64,000 nt of DNA, taken from assembly GCA_964594125.1 (NCBI GenBank), contig CAZQLL010000017.1:1-64000 (forward strand). The letters run 5' to 3'. A model generated the notes under the pieces. It had not been told where the DNA came from. It made no database searches and worked only from the letters and a program-made list of their open reading frames with translations. How positions within the stretch are numbered: the first letter of the stretch is position 1; every line of letters starts with the position of its first letter. Origin of the DNA: CAVRZJ01 sp964594125. Its GTDB lineage: Bacteria > Acidobacteriota > Thermoanaerobaculia > Thermoanaerobaculales > Thermoanaerobaculaceae. The position numbers and the translations under genes are program-made. Positions 28,481 to 36,644 of this stretch are shown here, piece by piece.

Positions 28481-28585
28481 GTTCCGGGCCCGAGGGCAGC
28501 GAGGGCGAAGGGATCTCCCGGCGCGAGCAGCGCGACGGGTGCCGGGGCCCGGGCTCAGGGCTCCGAGGAAGCAGAGAAGAAGAAA

Positions 28586-28624
28586 GCACGAACAGGAGCG
28601 GGGCCGCGAGGCCCCGCTTCGTGC
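28586..28624 (+). terminator. Second hairpin, likely groESL terminator
   Basis: Inner stem AGCGGGGCC/GGCCCCGCT (28597-28605/28610-28618) with a GCGA loop, extended by an outer GCACGAA/TTCGTGC pairing. A GCGA loop is also used in the terminator at 3009-3040. It lacks a long T-run. Confidence 0.6.
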
Positions 28625-28912
28625 GTCATCCCGAGTCCCCCACGCCGCGGCGCGGCGATCGGACGAGGCAGGAAACCCCCGGGACGGCCGGCGCCCTCGC
28701 CGGCCCGAGCCCCGCCGGCAGAACCCCCGCGCGGGCGAGGGCGCCCGCGCTCCGGTCTCGATGGGTTTCCTTGGAAGCCGGGGTACCACGCCGCCGCCAT
28801 CGCATCAGGGAGAAAACGCCGCCGTGGGACGCGCTCGAGCGCGAAGCGGGCGCAAAGCGTGCGAGGGCTGCCTATGCTGGCGGCGGGGCGGCGGGCGTGG
28901 TAGGAAGACGGC
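28625..28912. other. Rest of the groEL-methyltransferase gap
   Basis: The gap 28454-28912 (459 bp) has no gene. Beyond the two hairpins it carries the family A repeat. A -10-like TATGCT at 28873-28878 lies about 35 bp before the next start. Confidence 0.5.
28668..28752 (-). repeat. Twin-hairpin dispersed repeat, family A copy 2
   Basis: The reverse complement reads GAGCGCGGGCGCCCTCGCCC, then GGGCCGGCGAGGGCGCCGGC and ends CCCGGGGGTTTCCTG. It matches 988-1073 over its whole length with a few substitutions and a short indel between the hairpins. The two copies are therefore in opposite orientation, 27.7 kb apart. Confidence 0.6.
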
Positions 28913-29530
28913 GTGGGCGGCTTGGCGGGTGACGGCGCGTACGCGGCGATCGAGGTGGGGGAGCGGCTGCGGCTGGCGGCGCCGGGGGGCGCGGTGCCGG
29001 AGGACGGGCGCGTCGCAGTGGCAATCGCGCGCGGGGCGTTCGGCTCGGGGGAGCACGAGACGACGGCGGCGTGCCTGCAGGCGCTGGAGAGCCTCCCCGG
29101 GCTGCGCGGCGCGCTTGTGCTCGATCTCGGCTGCGGCACGGGCGTGTTGGCGATCGCTGCGGTGGCGCTCGGCGCGCGCGCGGCGGTGGCTGTCGACATC
29201 GAGCCGGCGGCGGCGGCGGTGGCGCGCGCGAACTGCCGGCACAACGACGTCGCAGAGAAGGTGCGGGTCGCAGCCGGAACGCTCGCCGCCGTGCGCGCGG
29301 GCGCGGGGTTCGGCGTCGTCGCCGCCAACATCCCCGCCTCGGTGCTGCTCGCGGAGGCGCCGGCGCTGCTCGCGCGGGCGGCGCCGGGCGCTCCGCTGGT
29401 GCTGTCGGGGATCCTCTGGGAGGAGCTGTTCGACATCGAGCAGCGCTATCGACGCCTCGGCTGCGCCACGCTGCGCCGGCGCATGCTCGAGGAGTACGCG
29501 CTGCTGCTGCTGCGCGCCCCGGCGCGGTGA
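28913..29530 (+). CDS. Short PrmA-like SAM-dependent methyltransferase
   Basis: 205-residue class I methyltransferase resembling the catalytic half of PrmA, the ribosomal protein L11 methyltransferase. Seen features are the PrmA-typical GAFGSGEHETTAACLQAL near residue 42, SAM motif I VLDLGCGTGVLAIAA near residue 70, VDIEP, and NIPASVLLAEAP in place of the usual NILA/NxP motif. True PrmA is about 290 residues because of an N-terminal L11-recognition domain, which is missing here, so the substrate may differ. GTG 28913 has AGGAAG upstream; the region before it is non-coding. It is a single gene followed by the YgjP-like gene 96 bp later. Confidence 0.75.
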   Translation: MGGLAGDGAYAAIEVGERLRLAAPGGAVPEDGRVAVAIARGAFGSGEHETTAACLQALESLPGLRGALVLDLGCGTGVLAIAAVALGARAAVAVDIEPAAAAVARANCRHNDVAEKVRVAAGTLAAVRAGAGFGVVAANIPASVLLAEAPALLARAAPGAPLVLSGILWEELFDIEQRYRRLGCATLRRRMLEEYALLLLRAPAR

Positions 29531-29613
29531 CCGCGCCGCCGCCGCGGACGCAGCGCCCCGGTACGCGCGACCACCCGCCAGCGGCCGCACGCCCGCGGCC
29601 TGACGGCCCCGGC

Positions 29614-29626
29614 TACACTTTCCGCG
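29614..29626 (+). promoter_or_regulatory. -10 box for a leaderless YgjP gene
   Basis: TACACT at 29614-29619 is followed after seven bases by ATG 29627, with no Shine-Dalgarno sequence. Identical box and similar spacing occur before the gene at 104. Confidence 0.5.
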
Positions 29627-30259
29627 ATGGACGGCACGCCGCGCCCGCTCACGGTCTCGGGCACCACGCTCAACGTCGTGGTGACGCGCAAGCGCGTGAA
29701 GAACGTCAACGCGCGGCTGCGCGGCGAAACCCTGCTGGTCTCGGCGCCGCTGCGCCTGGCGCAGGCCGAGCTCGACCGCGCGGTGACCGAGCTGGCGCGC
29801 CGGCTGGTGCGCCGGGCGCGCGCCCGCACGGTCAACGGCGAGGACGCCCTCGCCGCCGCCGCCCGCCGCGTGGCCGCACGCTTCCCGAAGGCGCCGCCGC
29901 CGTTCGCGGTGAGCTTCTCGACCAGCCAGCGCGCCCGCTGGGGGTCGTGCAGCGCGCGCGCCGGAGCGATCCTGCTCAACGCCGCGCTCGTGCACATGCC
30001 GCCGTGGGTGCTCGAGGCGGTGCTCGCACACGAGCTCGTGCACCTCTTCCACCGCGACCACGGCCCGGCCTTTCAGGATCTGCTGCGGCGGGTGTGCCCC
30101 GACGCGGAGCGTGCCCGCGCGTTCCTGCACGGCGTGAGCTGGGTGGCGGGCCGATGGCGCTCGCTGCCAGCCGTCGAGCGCGAGCAGCTCGCCGGTGCCG
30201 CAGGCGACGGCGACGAGGCGTGGAACCGCCAGCCCCGGCACGGTGGCCCGAGCGTGTGA
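29627..30259 (+). CDS. YgjP-type (DUF45/M48-like) metallopeptidase
   Basis: 210-residue protein. The zinc motif is H135-E-L-V-H139 in VLAHELVHLFHRDHGPAF, with H145 as the likely third ligand. It is preceded by the family's RARWGSCSARAGAILLNAAL, and the N-terminus reads VVVTRKRVKNVNARLRG. All of these mark the YgjP/SprT-like DUF45 family, whose members often associate with restriction or stress functions but whose substrates are mostly unknown. No signal peptide is seen, so it is cytoplasmic. It is probably leaderless (TACACT seven bases upstream). It converges on the ArnT-like gene with three bases between the stops. Confidence 0.85.
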   Translation: MDGTPRPLTVSGTTLNVVVTRKRVKNVNARLRGETLLVSAPLRLAQAELDRAVTELARRLVRRARARTVNGEDALAAAARRVAARFPKAPPPFAVSFSTSQRARWGSCSARAGAILLNAALVHMPPWVLEAVLAHELVHLFHRDHGPAFQDLLRRVCPDAERARAFLHGVSWVAGRWRSLPAVEREQLAGAAGDGDEAWNRQPRHGGPSV

Positions 30260-30262
30260 GGT

Positions 30263-31804
30263 TCACCGCGCGCGCGCCGGCCGCAGGTCGCCGAAGGGGG
30301 CGAGCAGGACGAGGTCGCCGAACGTGCCGAGATCGGTGTACCGTAGGGCCTGGCGGTCGAGCTCGGCGGCGACCGCCGCGGCGTCGCGCAGGCTCGTCGC
30401 GAGCACGGTCCCGGCTTCGCGCCGCGCCAGCCGCGTGCGCAGCGTCTGCGCCGAGGCGCCGCTGACGGTCGGGCCCACCGCTGCTCGCGTCTGGATGCGC
30501 TCGACCTCGCAGCGCAAGTACAGGCTCAGGCCCCAGACCGGCCGTGTGTCGACGAAGATCACGCGCGCCGGGCGCGGCCTCACCCCGGCGGCGATCGCCG
30601 CGGCGAGCGGGCGACCGTCCTTCGGGCTGGGGTAGTCGGCGGCGTATGCCCGCAGGCCGACCAGCGCCGCGATCCAGACGGCGAGCAGCGGCAGCGCGAC
30701 CGCCGGGCGCAGCGGCTCGGGGAGCGCCGCAGCGGAGAGCAGCGCGAGCGGCACGAACAGCGGCAGCAGGTAGAGGGGCAGGCGCGACGACGCCCCGGCG
30801 AACACCGCGAGCGGCACGACGACCCAGAGCACAGCGAGCACGAGCAGCGGCCGGCGCGCCAGGCGCGAGCGCCACGCCGCGCGGTCGAACAGGCTGCGAC
30901 CGGCGCGGCGCAGCGCCGGCACCCACCACAGCGCCCACGGCAGCGCGCCGACCACCAGCGTAGGGGCGTACGTCTCGAGCGCGCGGTACCAGCCCGGGTT
31001 GCGGCGGTAGGCGCCGGAGAGGATGCGGACCGCCAGCTCGTCGCGCACGAAGTAGGCGAGCAGCCCGGGGTGGGTTGCCGCCACGGCTGCGTACCAGCCG
31101 AGCCCGACGACCGCGAACGCCACCACACCGGCGGGGTGGAGCAGGCGCACCAGCGCGCGTCGGCCGCCCGCGAGCGCCGCGAAGGCCGCGAACGCCGCCA
31201 GCGGCAGCAGCCCGGCCGGGCCCTTGGTGAGCACGGCGAGGGCGAGCGCGAGCCACATCGCGACCAGCGGCGGCAGCGGCCGGGGACCGTCGCGGCGCTC
31301 CCACCATGCCGCGAACGCCAGCCCGGCGCAGGCGAGCCAGAGCGTGAGCAACGTGTCGGTCGTGACCGCGTTGGCGGCGGTGTAGGGGAGCAGGAACGTC
31401 GCGAAGACCAGCGCCGCCAGCCCGGGGCGGTGCGGCACGGCGCGCGCCCCGAGGTGGTGCACGACCAGCACCGTGGCGGCGAACGCGAGCGCGTTGGCGA
31501 GGCGGACGCCCCACTCGTTCCAGCCGAGCGCGGCGATCCCGGCGGCGAGCGCCCAGTAGGTGAGCGGCGGCTTGGCGAAGTGGGGGACGTCGTCGTTGAA
31601 CGCCGGGACCGCGAAGTCGCCCGAGCGCAGCATCTGCGCTGCGATGTTGGCGTAGCGCCCTTCGTCGGGCTCCCAGAGGCCGCGGGAGCCCTGGAACGCG
31701 ATGGCGTAGGCGAGAACCGCCGCGACCACCGCGCCCACCCTCCAGCGCCTCCGGCCGGCTCCGCCCGCGGACCCGTCCGGGACGGCGAGCTCCGGGTCAG
31801 GCAT
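30263..31804 (-). CDS. ArnT-like membrane glycosyltransferase
   Basis: 513-residue polytopic protein of the ArnT/PMT_2 family, which transfers a sugar from a polyprenyl-phosphate donor at the outer face of the inner membrane. Near the N-terminus WEPDEGRYANIAAQM holds the acidic motif that binds metal and donor, followed by FAKPPLTYW. About 11-12 spans fill residues 25-400, and a soluble C-terminal part follows. Substrate may be lipid A, protein or another glycan; it cannot be decided here. ATG 31804 overlaps the stop of the upstream Fe-S gene (ATGCCTGA), so the two are translationally coupled. This is an unexpected partnership. Confidence 0.85.
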   Translation of the reverse strand: MPDPELAVPDGSAGGAGRRRWRVGAVVAAVLAYAIAFQGSRGLWEPDEGRYANIAAQMLRSGDFAVPAFNDDVPHFAKPPLTYWALAAGIAALGWNEWGVRLANALAFAATVLVVHHLGARAVPHRPGLAALVFATFLLPYTAANAVTTDTLLTLWLACAGLAFAAWWERRDGPRPLPPLVAMWLALALAVLTKGPAGLLPLAAFAAFAALAGGRRALVRLLHPAGVVAFAVVGLGWYAAVAATHPGLLAYFVRDELAVRILSGAYRRNPGWYRALETYAPTLVVGALPWALWWVPALRRAGRSLFDRAAWRSRLARRPLLVLAVLWVVVPLAVFAGASSRLPLYLLPLFVPLALLSAAALPEPLRPAVALPLLAVWIAALVGLRAYAADYPSPKDGRPLAAAIAAGVRPRPARVIFVDTRPVWGLSLYLRCEVERIQTRAAVGPTVSGASAQTLRTRLARREAGTVLATSLRDAAAVAAELDRQALRYTDLGTFGDLVLLAPFGDLRPARAR

Positions 31805-32948
31805 TCCCGAGCGGCTCACCAGCGAGCTTCGCCTTGGTCGCCTCCCACGCCAGCCAGCCGCGCAGCGCCAGGCCGTGGAGCGCGCCGCGGCGCGCGACGT
31901 CGCGCGCGATCGCCCAGTGGACGACGGTGGGCGGCGGCGCCGGCACGTCGGACGCGGGCCGGTCGACGAGCGCGATCGCACCGGACGGGCACACCGACTG
32001 GCAGACGCCGCAGCCGATGCAGCGCGCCTCGTCGACGCGGTACGCCGCCTCGCCGGCGGCGATCGCGTCCATCGGGCAGCGCGGCGCCGCGCACTCGCCG
32101 CAGGCGGCGCACGCGTCCGCGTCGATGCGCGCGACGACGCTGGAGTGGGCGAGCAGGTGGGGGGCGCCGTGCTCCCTGACGCCGCGCAGGAAGCCGCAGC
32201 AGCACGAGCAGCAGTTGCACACGAAGAACGGGTCGTAGCGGGTGTTGTAGGTGCAGTGGACGAGCCCCTCGCGCTCGCAGGCGGCGAGCAGCGCCGCCGC
32301 CTCCTCTCGGGTGATCGGGCGCCCCCATGCGGGCGCGCCGTCCCACGCATCCTCCTCGCGCGAGAACGACAGGCACGTCTCCTGGGTGTGGGAGCACGGC
32401 CTGCCCACGAGCGCCTGCTCCCTGCGGCAGATGCACTGGCCGACGCGGAACGACTTCGCGTTCGCCAGCATGCGCGCGAGGTCCTCGTGGGGCAGGATCC
32501 GCGCGCGCGCCTCGACGCGCGCGTTCACCGGGACGACGCGGGCGAGCGCCGGGCCGTGGCCGCCGACGGCGCGCAGCAGCGCCGGCGCGTACTCCTCGAA
32601 CAGGTCGGCGAGCGCCTTGTCCATGCGCTCGAGCTGGAACTCGTAGATGCCGACCACGAACGGCACGAAGCAGTAGACGCGCCGGCCGTCGAGGCGGAAC
32701 GAGGCGATCTGGCCGCGTTCTGCCATGCCGTCGAGCGTGGCACGCACCTGGTTGGTCGGACGCTTGAGGCGGCGCGCGACCGCCGCCGCGGTCTCCGGGA
32801 TCGCCTTGACCTGCAGCGCCATCGCGGCGTCGTCGGGAGAGAAGATCGCGCGCAGGATGCGCAGCTCGACGCCGGACTCGGTGCGCGGGAAACCATTGGG
32901 GAGCGAGTCGAGTCGCTCGGCGAGGCGCTGGTAGACATCGGCCGTCAT
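31797..32948 (-). CDS. Winged-helix/4Fe-4S ferredoxin-domain protein with CNCCSCCC motif
   Basis: 383-residue, probably cytoplasmic protein. The N-terminal part (about 25-95) looks like a winged helix (TAAAVARRLKRPTNQVRATL, then GQIASFRLDGRRVYC). A central region has CICRREQ near residue 172 and the unusual run CNCCSCCC at 244-251. A bacterial ferredoxin pair follows: CAACGECAAPRCP (about 280-292) and CIGCGVCQSVC (about 310-320), enough for two 4Fe-4S clusters. I know similar proteins only as uncharacterised 4Fe-4S proteins; redox sensing or electron transfer is likely but unproven. ATG 32948 has GGAGGG five bases upstream. It is coupled to the ArnT-like gene and divergent from the MFS gene. 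Confidence 0.8.
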   Translation of the reverse strand: MTADVYQRLAERLDSLPNGFPRTESGVELRILRAIFSPDDAAMALQVKAIPETAAAVARRLKRPTNQVRATLDGMAERGQIASFRLDGRRVYCFVPFVVGIYEFQLERMDKALADLFEEYAPALLRAVGGHGPALARVVPVNARVEARARILPHEDLARMLANAKSFRVGQCICRREQALVGRPCSHTQETCLSFSREEDAWDGAPAWGRPITREEAAALLAACEREGLVHCTYNTRYDPFFVCNCCSCCCGFLRGVREHGAPHLLAHSSVVARIDADACAACGECAAPRCPMDAIAAGEAAYRVDEARCIGCGVCQSVCPSGAIALVDRPASDVPAPPPTVVHWAIARDVARRGALHGLALRGWLAWEATKAKLAGEPLGNA

Positions 32949-33025
32949 GAGGCCCTCCCCCGGGGCGCCGCAGGCCGTGCGGGCGACTGCAGGATACACC
33001 CCGCCGCCCGGCGTCGACCCGTGTG

Positions 33026-33037
33026 TAGAATCGCGCC
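33026..33037 (+). promoter_or_regulatory. -10 box for a leaderless MFS gene
   Basis: TAGAAT at 33026-33031 lies six bases before GTG 33038, with no ribosome-binding site between them. The box is followed by CGC, as in the TAGAATCGC sequences at 39388 and 59786. Confidence 0.55.
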
Positions 33038-34188
33038 GTGGCGGTTGCGATGGAGACCCGCGGACGGCGCTGGCTGGTGCTGGCGAGCGCGGTGGCGAGC
33101 TTCTTCGCCGTCGGCGTCGGCTTCTTCTCGGTGCCGCCGGTGCTGCCGGCGCTCGCGGCGCGGCTCGCGATCGACAACCTCATGGCGGGGGTGCTGATGG
33201 GCAGCATTGCGATCCCCGCCATCGTCCTGTCGCTGCCGCTCGGCGCGGCGCTCGACCGCTGGCCGGCGCGCGCCGCCGGCGCATGGGGGTTGGCGCTGAT
33301 GGCGGCCGGGGGGGACTGTGCGCCGGCGCTCCCGGGTATGCCGCGCTGCTCGCCGGCCGCCTCCTGTTCGGCGTCGGCGGACTGGCGATCAACCTGCTCG
33401 GGGCGCGGATGCTCGCGCGCGTGTTCGCCGGACGCGAGCTGTCGCTGGCGATGGCGCTGTTCCTCGCCGCCTACCCGGTGAGCATGATCGCGTGCTTCGG
33501 GGCGCAGCCGCTGCTCGCAGCGGCGCTCGGCTGGCGGGCGGCGCTGACGCCGGCGCCGCTGCTCGCGATCGCCGCGCTGCCGCTGCACCTGGCGGTGGTC
33601 CGCCCCGGAGCGGCCCCGGCGGCGGCCGGCGCGGCGGCGCCGCCGCGGGCGCCGCTGTCGGCGCCGTTGCTCGCGCTCGCCGTCTCGTGGTGCCTGTTCT
33701 TCGCGGCGTACGCGTCGATCGTCACGTTCGCTCCAGCGTGGGCGGGGCGCGACGGGCTGTCGGTCGTCTCGACGGTGGCGTGGGTGTCGCTGGCGGCCGG
33801 ACCCTTCGCCGGTGCGCTGATCGACCGCACCGGCGGCGCGCGCGCCTGGGCCGCCGGCGGCATGCTGCTGCTCGCCGCGACGCTGGCCGCGATGGCCGGC
33901 GCGGCGGCGCCGTCGCTGGCCGCGATGGCGGCGGTGGGCGCGGCCGTGGCGCTGGTGCCCACCGCGGTGTACTCGCTGCCAGGCCGGCTCGTCCCTGCGG
34001 AGGCGGTGGGATTCGCGTTCGGCCTGATCACGTCGTTCTCCAACCTCGGCGCGGTGCTCGGTCCGGCGCTTGCCGGGGCGCTGCGCGACCGGACGCCGTC
34101 GTGGCCGGCGCTCTGGCTCGCGCTGGCCGTCGTCGCGGCGCTCGCGGCGGCCGCGGCGCTCGCCGCGCGGCCGGCGCGCGCAGCGTAG
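33038..34188 (+). pseudogene. MFS transporter, frameshifted at a G-run
   Basis: Major facilitator protein of about 383 residues when the two frames are joined. The first segment (33038 to about 33308) encodes VASFFAVGVGFFSVPPVLPAL and LGAALDRWPARAAGA. From about 33314 to 34188 the next frame continues seamlessly with CAGAPGYAALLAGRLLFG and the remaining spans, including FAGALIDRTGGARAW, the second-half signature loop. The switch falls in a run of seven G at 33308-33314; one more G would restore a single frame. A sequencing or assembly error is the simplest explanation, while a real mutation or slippage is possible. The substrate is unknown. The start is probably leaderless GTG 33038. It is divergent from the Fe-S gene. 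Confidence 0.8.
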
Positions 34189-34214
34189 CGGCGCCGCACC
34201 ATCGGCTACCATGG

Positions 34215-34240
34215 GCGCGCCGGCGCGCACGCCGGCGCGC
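34215..34240 (+). promoter_or_regulatory. Hairpin in the leader of the M6 protease gene
   Basis: Perfect 11-base stem GCGCGCCGGCG/CGCCGGCGCGC with a CGCA loop, ending exactly where the GGAGG ribosome site (34241-34245) begins. A -10-like TACCAT lies at 34206-34211, so the hairpin would be at the very 5' end of the mRNA. Confidence 0.5.
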
Positions 34241-34251
34241 GGAGGCGTCTC

Positions 34252-36399
34252 ATGCGGCGGCTGGGGGCGGGATCGGCGGTTGCGGCGGCGGCGTTGCTGG
34301 CGGCAGTTCCGTGCGGCGCGGCGTACCTCGAGAACGTGCCGCAGACGGTGCGGCAGCCGGACGGGACCGTGCTGCGCCTGCTGGCCACCGGCGACGAGCA
34401 CTCGAGCTGGCTGCACGACGAGGCGGGCTACCTGATCGTGCGCGACCCCGGCGACGGGAGGCTGGTCTATGCGATCCGCGAAGGCGGGCGCGTGCGCCCC
34501 TCGCACCTCGTCGTGGGCCGCGACGACCCGACGGCGTCCGGCCTCGCGCCAGGGCTCCGGCCGGATCCGGGCGAGGCGGTTGCGCGAGCGCTGGCGCGGG
34601 CGCAGACCGCGGTGTCGGCGCAGGCGGCGCCCGGCGTGCCGGCGTTCACGGCGATCGAGAATATCGTCGTGTTCATCCGCTTCGCCGACGAGCCGGAGTT
34701 CACGGCGGAGCGCCCGCTCGCGGCCTACGACGCGCTGTTCAACGGCGACGGCGACGGCGCGGTGTCGATGCGCAGCTACTTCCGCTCCGCCTCCTACGGC
34801 CAGCTCGCGGTGCACACCAGCTTCTTCCCGGCCGGCGGCGGCGGCCTGGTGACCTCGTTCCAGGCGGCCGAGCCGCGCGCCTACTACACGCCGTACGACG
34901 CCACCACGAACCCCGTCGGGTACGCAGGGGAGAGCCAGCGGGAGACGCGCGAGAAGGACCTGCTCGCGGCGGCGGTGGCGGCGATCGCGGGGGAGGTGCC
35001 GGCGTCGCTGGCGATCGACGGCAACGGCGACGGCGCGGTCGACAACGTCTGCTTCATCGTCTCGGGGACGCCGACGGCGTGGAGCACGCTGCTGTGGCCG
35101 CACATGTGGTCGCTCGCCGGGCGCGGGGCCACGATCAACGGCAAGCGCGTCGAGTCGTTCAACTTTCAGCTCGAGAGCATGGTGCAGGTCGGCGTGCTGT
35201 GCCACGAGATGACGCACACGCTCGGCGCGCCCGACCTCTACCACTACACCAGCGACGGGATGACCCCGGTGGGCCGCTGGGACCTGATGGCGAGTACGAC
35301 GACGCCGCCGCAGCAGATCAACGCCTACTTCAAGTACCGCTACCTGGGGTGGATCAGGGAGCTGCCCGCGATCACCGCGTCGGGCGGCTACGCTCTGGCG
35401 CCGCTGTCGGCGGGACCGCACTGCTTCAAGGTCGCGTCGCCCAACGCGCCGCGCGAGTACTTCCTGCTCGAGTACCGGTCGCAGGCGTCGGCGTTCGACT
35501 CGACGGTACCGGGGAGCGGCCTCGTCGTCTACCGCATCAACACCGGCGTGCACGGCAACGCCGGTGGCCCGCCGGACGGCGTCTACGTCTTCCGGCCGGG
35601 AGGCGCCGCCGACGCCAACGGCTCGATCCGCGACGCCGCGCTGGGCAGCCACGTCGGCCGCACCGCGATCGACGGCGCCAGCGACCCGCACGCGTTCCTC
35701 ACTTGGGGTGACCTCGGGGGGCTGTCGATCTCCGAGATCGGGGCGCCGGGGGAGACGATCGCCTTCACGGTCACCGTGCAGGGCGCCTGCGCGCTCGGCG
35801 GATTCGCGCTGGCCGGCCCGGAGTCGCCGGTGCACGGAACGGCGCTCGACCTGGCGTGGAGCGCTGCCGCCGGCGCGACCTCCTACGACCTGCACGTCGG
35901 CGAGGGCGGGGAGCTGCCGGTGGTGGCCACGACGTCGGCGCCCGGAGCCTCCATCGCGGTGGCCCCGGGCGCCATCTACGGCTGGCGGGTGATCGCTGCC
36001 AACGCCTGCGGGCGGCTCGCGTCGGGCCCGGCGTGGGCGCTGCACGTCGACCCCCTGGTGCCGTCGCTGACGCGCGGGGAGCGCGTCACCGCGCTCGCGT
36101 CCGCGACCGCCGGCGAATGGCGCTACCTCGCGGTCGAGGTGCCGGCCGGGGCGCGGGCGCTCGCCGTCTCCACCGCGGGCGGCGGCGGCGACCTCGACCT
36201 CTACCTCCGCCGCGGCGCGTTTCCCACCCTGTCAAGGAACGACTGCGCGGCGGTGCGGGCCGGCACCCAGGAGCGCTGCGCGGTGGCGTCTCCGGCGCCC
36301 GGCACCTGGTACGTCGGGGTCTACGCCTACGCCCCGTTCACGGACGTCGAGCTGGCCGCAGACTGGGTGCTGCCGCCGCGCCGCCGTATGACGCGCTGA
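34252..36399 (+). CDS. Secreted M6-family metalloprotease with PPC domain
   Basis: 715-residue exported protease. A signal peptide (residues 1-23, ending CGAA) and a propeptide-like region (to about 130) precede the M6 catalytic domain. The zinc motif is H318-E-M-T-H322 in CHEMTHTLGAPDLYHY. A calcium-type DGNGDGAVD loop is near residue 256, and NGDGDGAVS near 164 is similar. After the catalytic domain come a beta-sandwich region (about 500-590, Fn3-like) and a pre-peptidase C-terminal (PPC) domain near 620-705 (GGGGDLDLYLRRG, APGTWYVGVYAYAPFTDVEL). Extracellular protein breakdown is expected. ATG 34252 has GGAGG six bases upstream. It is a single gene. Confidence 0.88.
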   Translation: MRRLGAGSAVAAAALLAAVPCGAAYLENVPQTVRQPDGTVLRLLATGDEHSSWLHDEAGYLIVRDPGDGRLVYAIREGGRVRPSHLVVGRDDPTASGLAPGLRPDPGEAVARALARAQTAVSAQAAPGVPAFTAIENIVVFIRFADEPEFTAERPLAAYDALFNGDGDGAVSMRSYFRSASYGQLAVHTSFFPAGGGGLVTSFQAAEPRAYYTPYDATTNPVGYAGESQRETREKDLLAAAVAAIAGEVPASLAIDGNGDGAVDNVCFIVSGTPTAWSTLLWPHMWSLAGRGATINGKRVESFNFQLESMVQVGVLCHEMTHTLGAPDLYHYTSDGMTPVGRWDLMASTTTPPQQINAYFKYRYLGWIRELPAITASGGYALAPLSAGPHCFKVASPNAPREYFLLEYRSQASAFDSTVPGSGLVVYRINTGVHGNAGGPPDGVYVFRPGGAADANGSIRDAALGSHVGRTAIDGASDPHAFLTWGDLGGLSISEIGAPGETIAFTVTVQGACALGGFALAGPESPVHGTALDLAWSAAAGATSYDLHVGEGGELPVVATTSAPGASIAVAPGAIYGWRVIAANACGRLASGPAWALHVDPLVPSLTRGERVTALASATAGEWRYLAVEVPAGARALAVSTAGGGGDLDLYLRRGAFPTLSRNDCAAVRAGTQERCAVASPAPGTWYVGVYAYAPFTDVELAADWVLPPRRRMTR

Positions 36400-36409
36400 T
36401 CTGCTGCTC

Positions 36410-36518
36410 TCGAAGGTCGTCGCGGCGCGCGCAGGTTCTCGGGAGCAGCAACGCGCCGGCGTCGCTGCCGCTCCGGCGGGCCGCTGCTGTCTCCGAGAGC
36501 CGGCGCGCTGCGACGACC
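36410..36518. repeat. Dispersed repeat family B, two inverted copies
   Basis: On the minus strand 36442-36410 reads CCGAGAACCTGCGCGCGCCG and then CGAC. The plus strand at 36493-36518 reads CCGAGAGCCGGCGCGCTGCG and then ACGACC. The two arms therefore form an imperfect inverted repeat of about 26 bp around a 50-bp GC-rich core. The minus copy, with flanking CCGGCGCG and GCTGCT, closely matches 44806-44850. Confidence 0.5.
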
Positions 36519-36644
36519 ACCGGTTGGAGTGGATCGGCACGTCCCCCGGCGACGAAGGCCGTGGTAGCATCGCCAGCAACGACCCGGCGACGCGGATGAA
36601 GGTCCCGGATCGGCGCGCCGGGGAGGCGGGATGAAGGAAATGCG

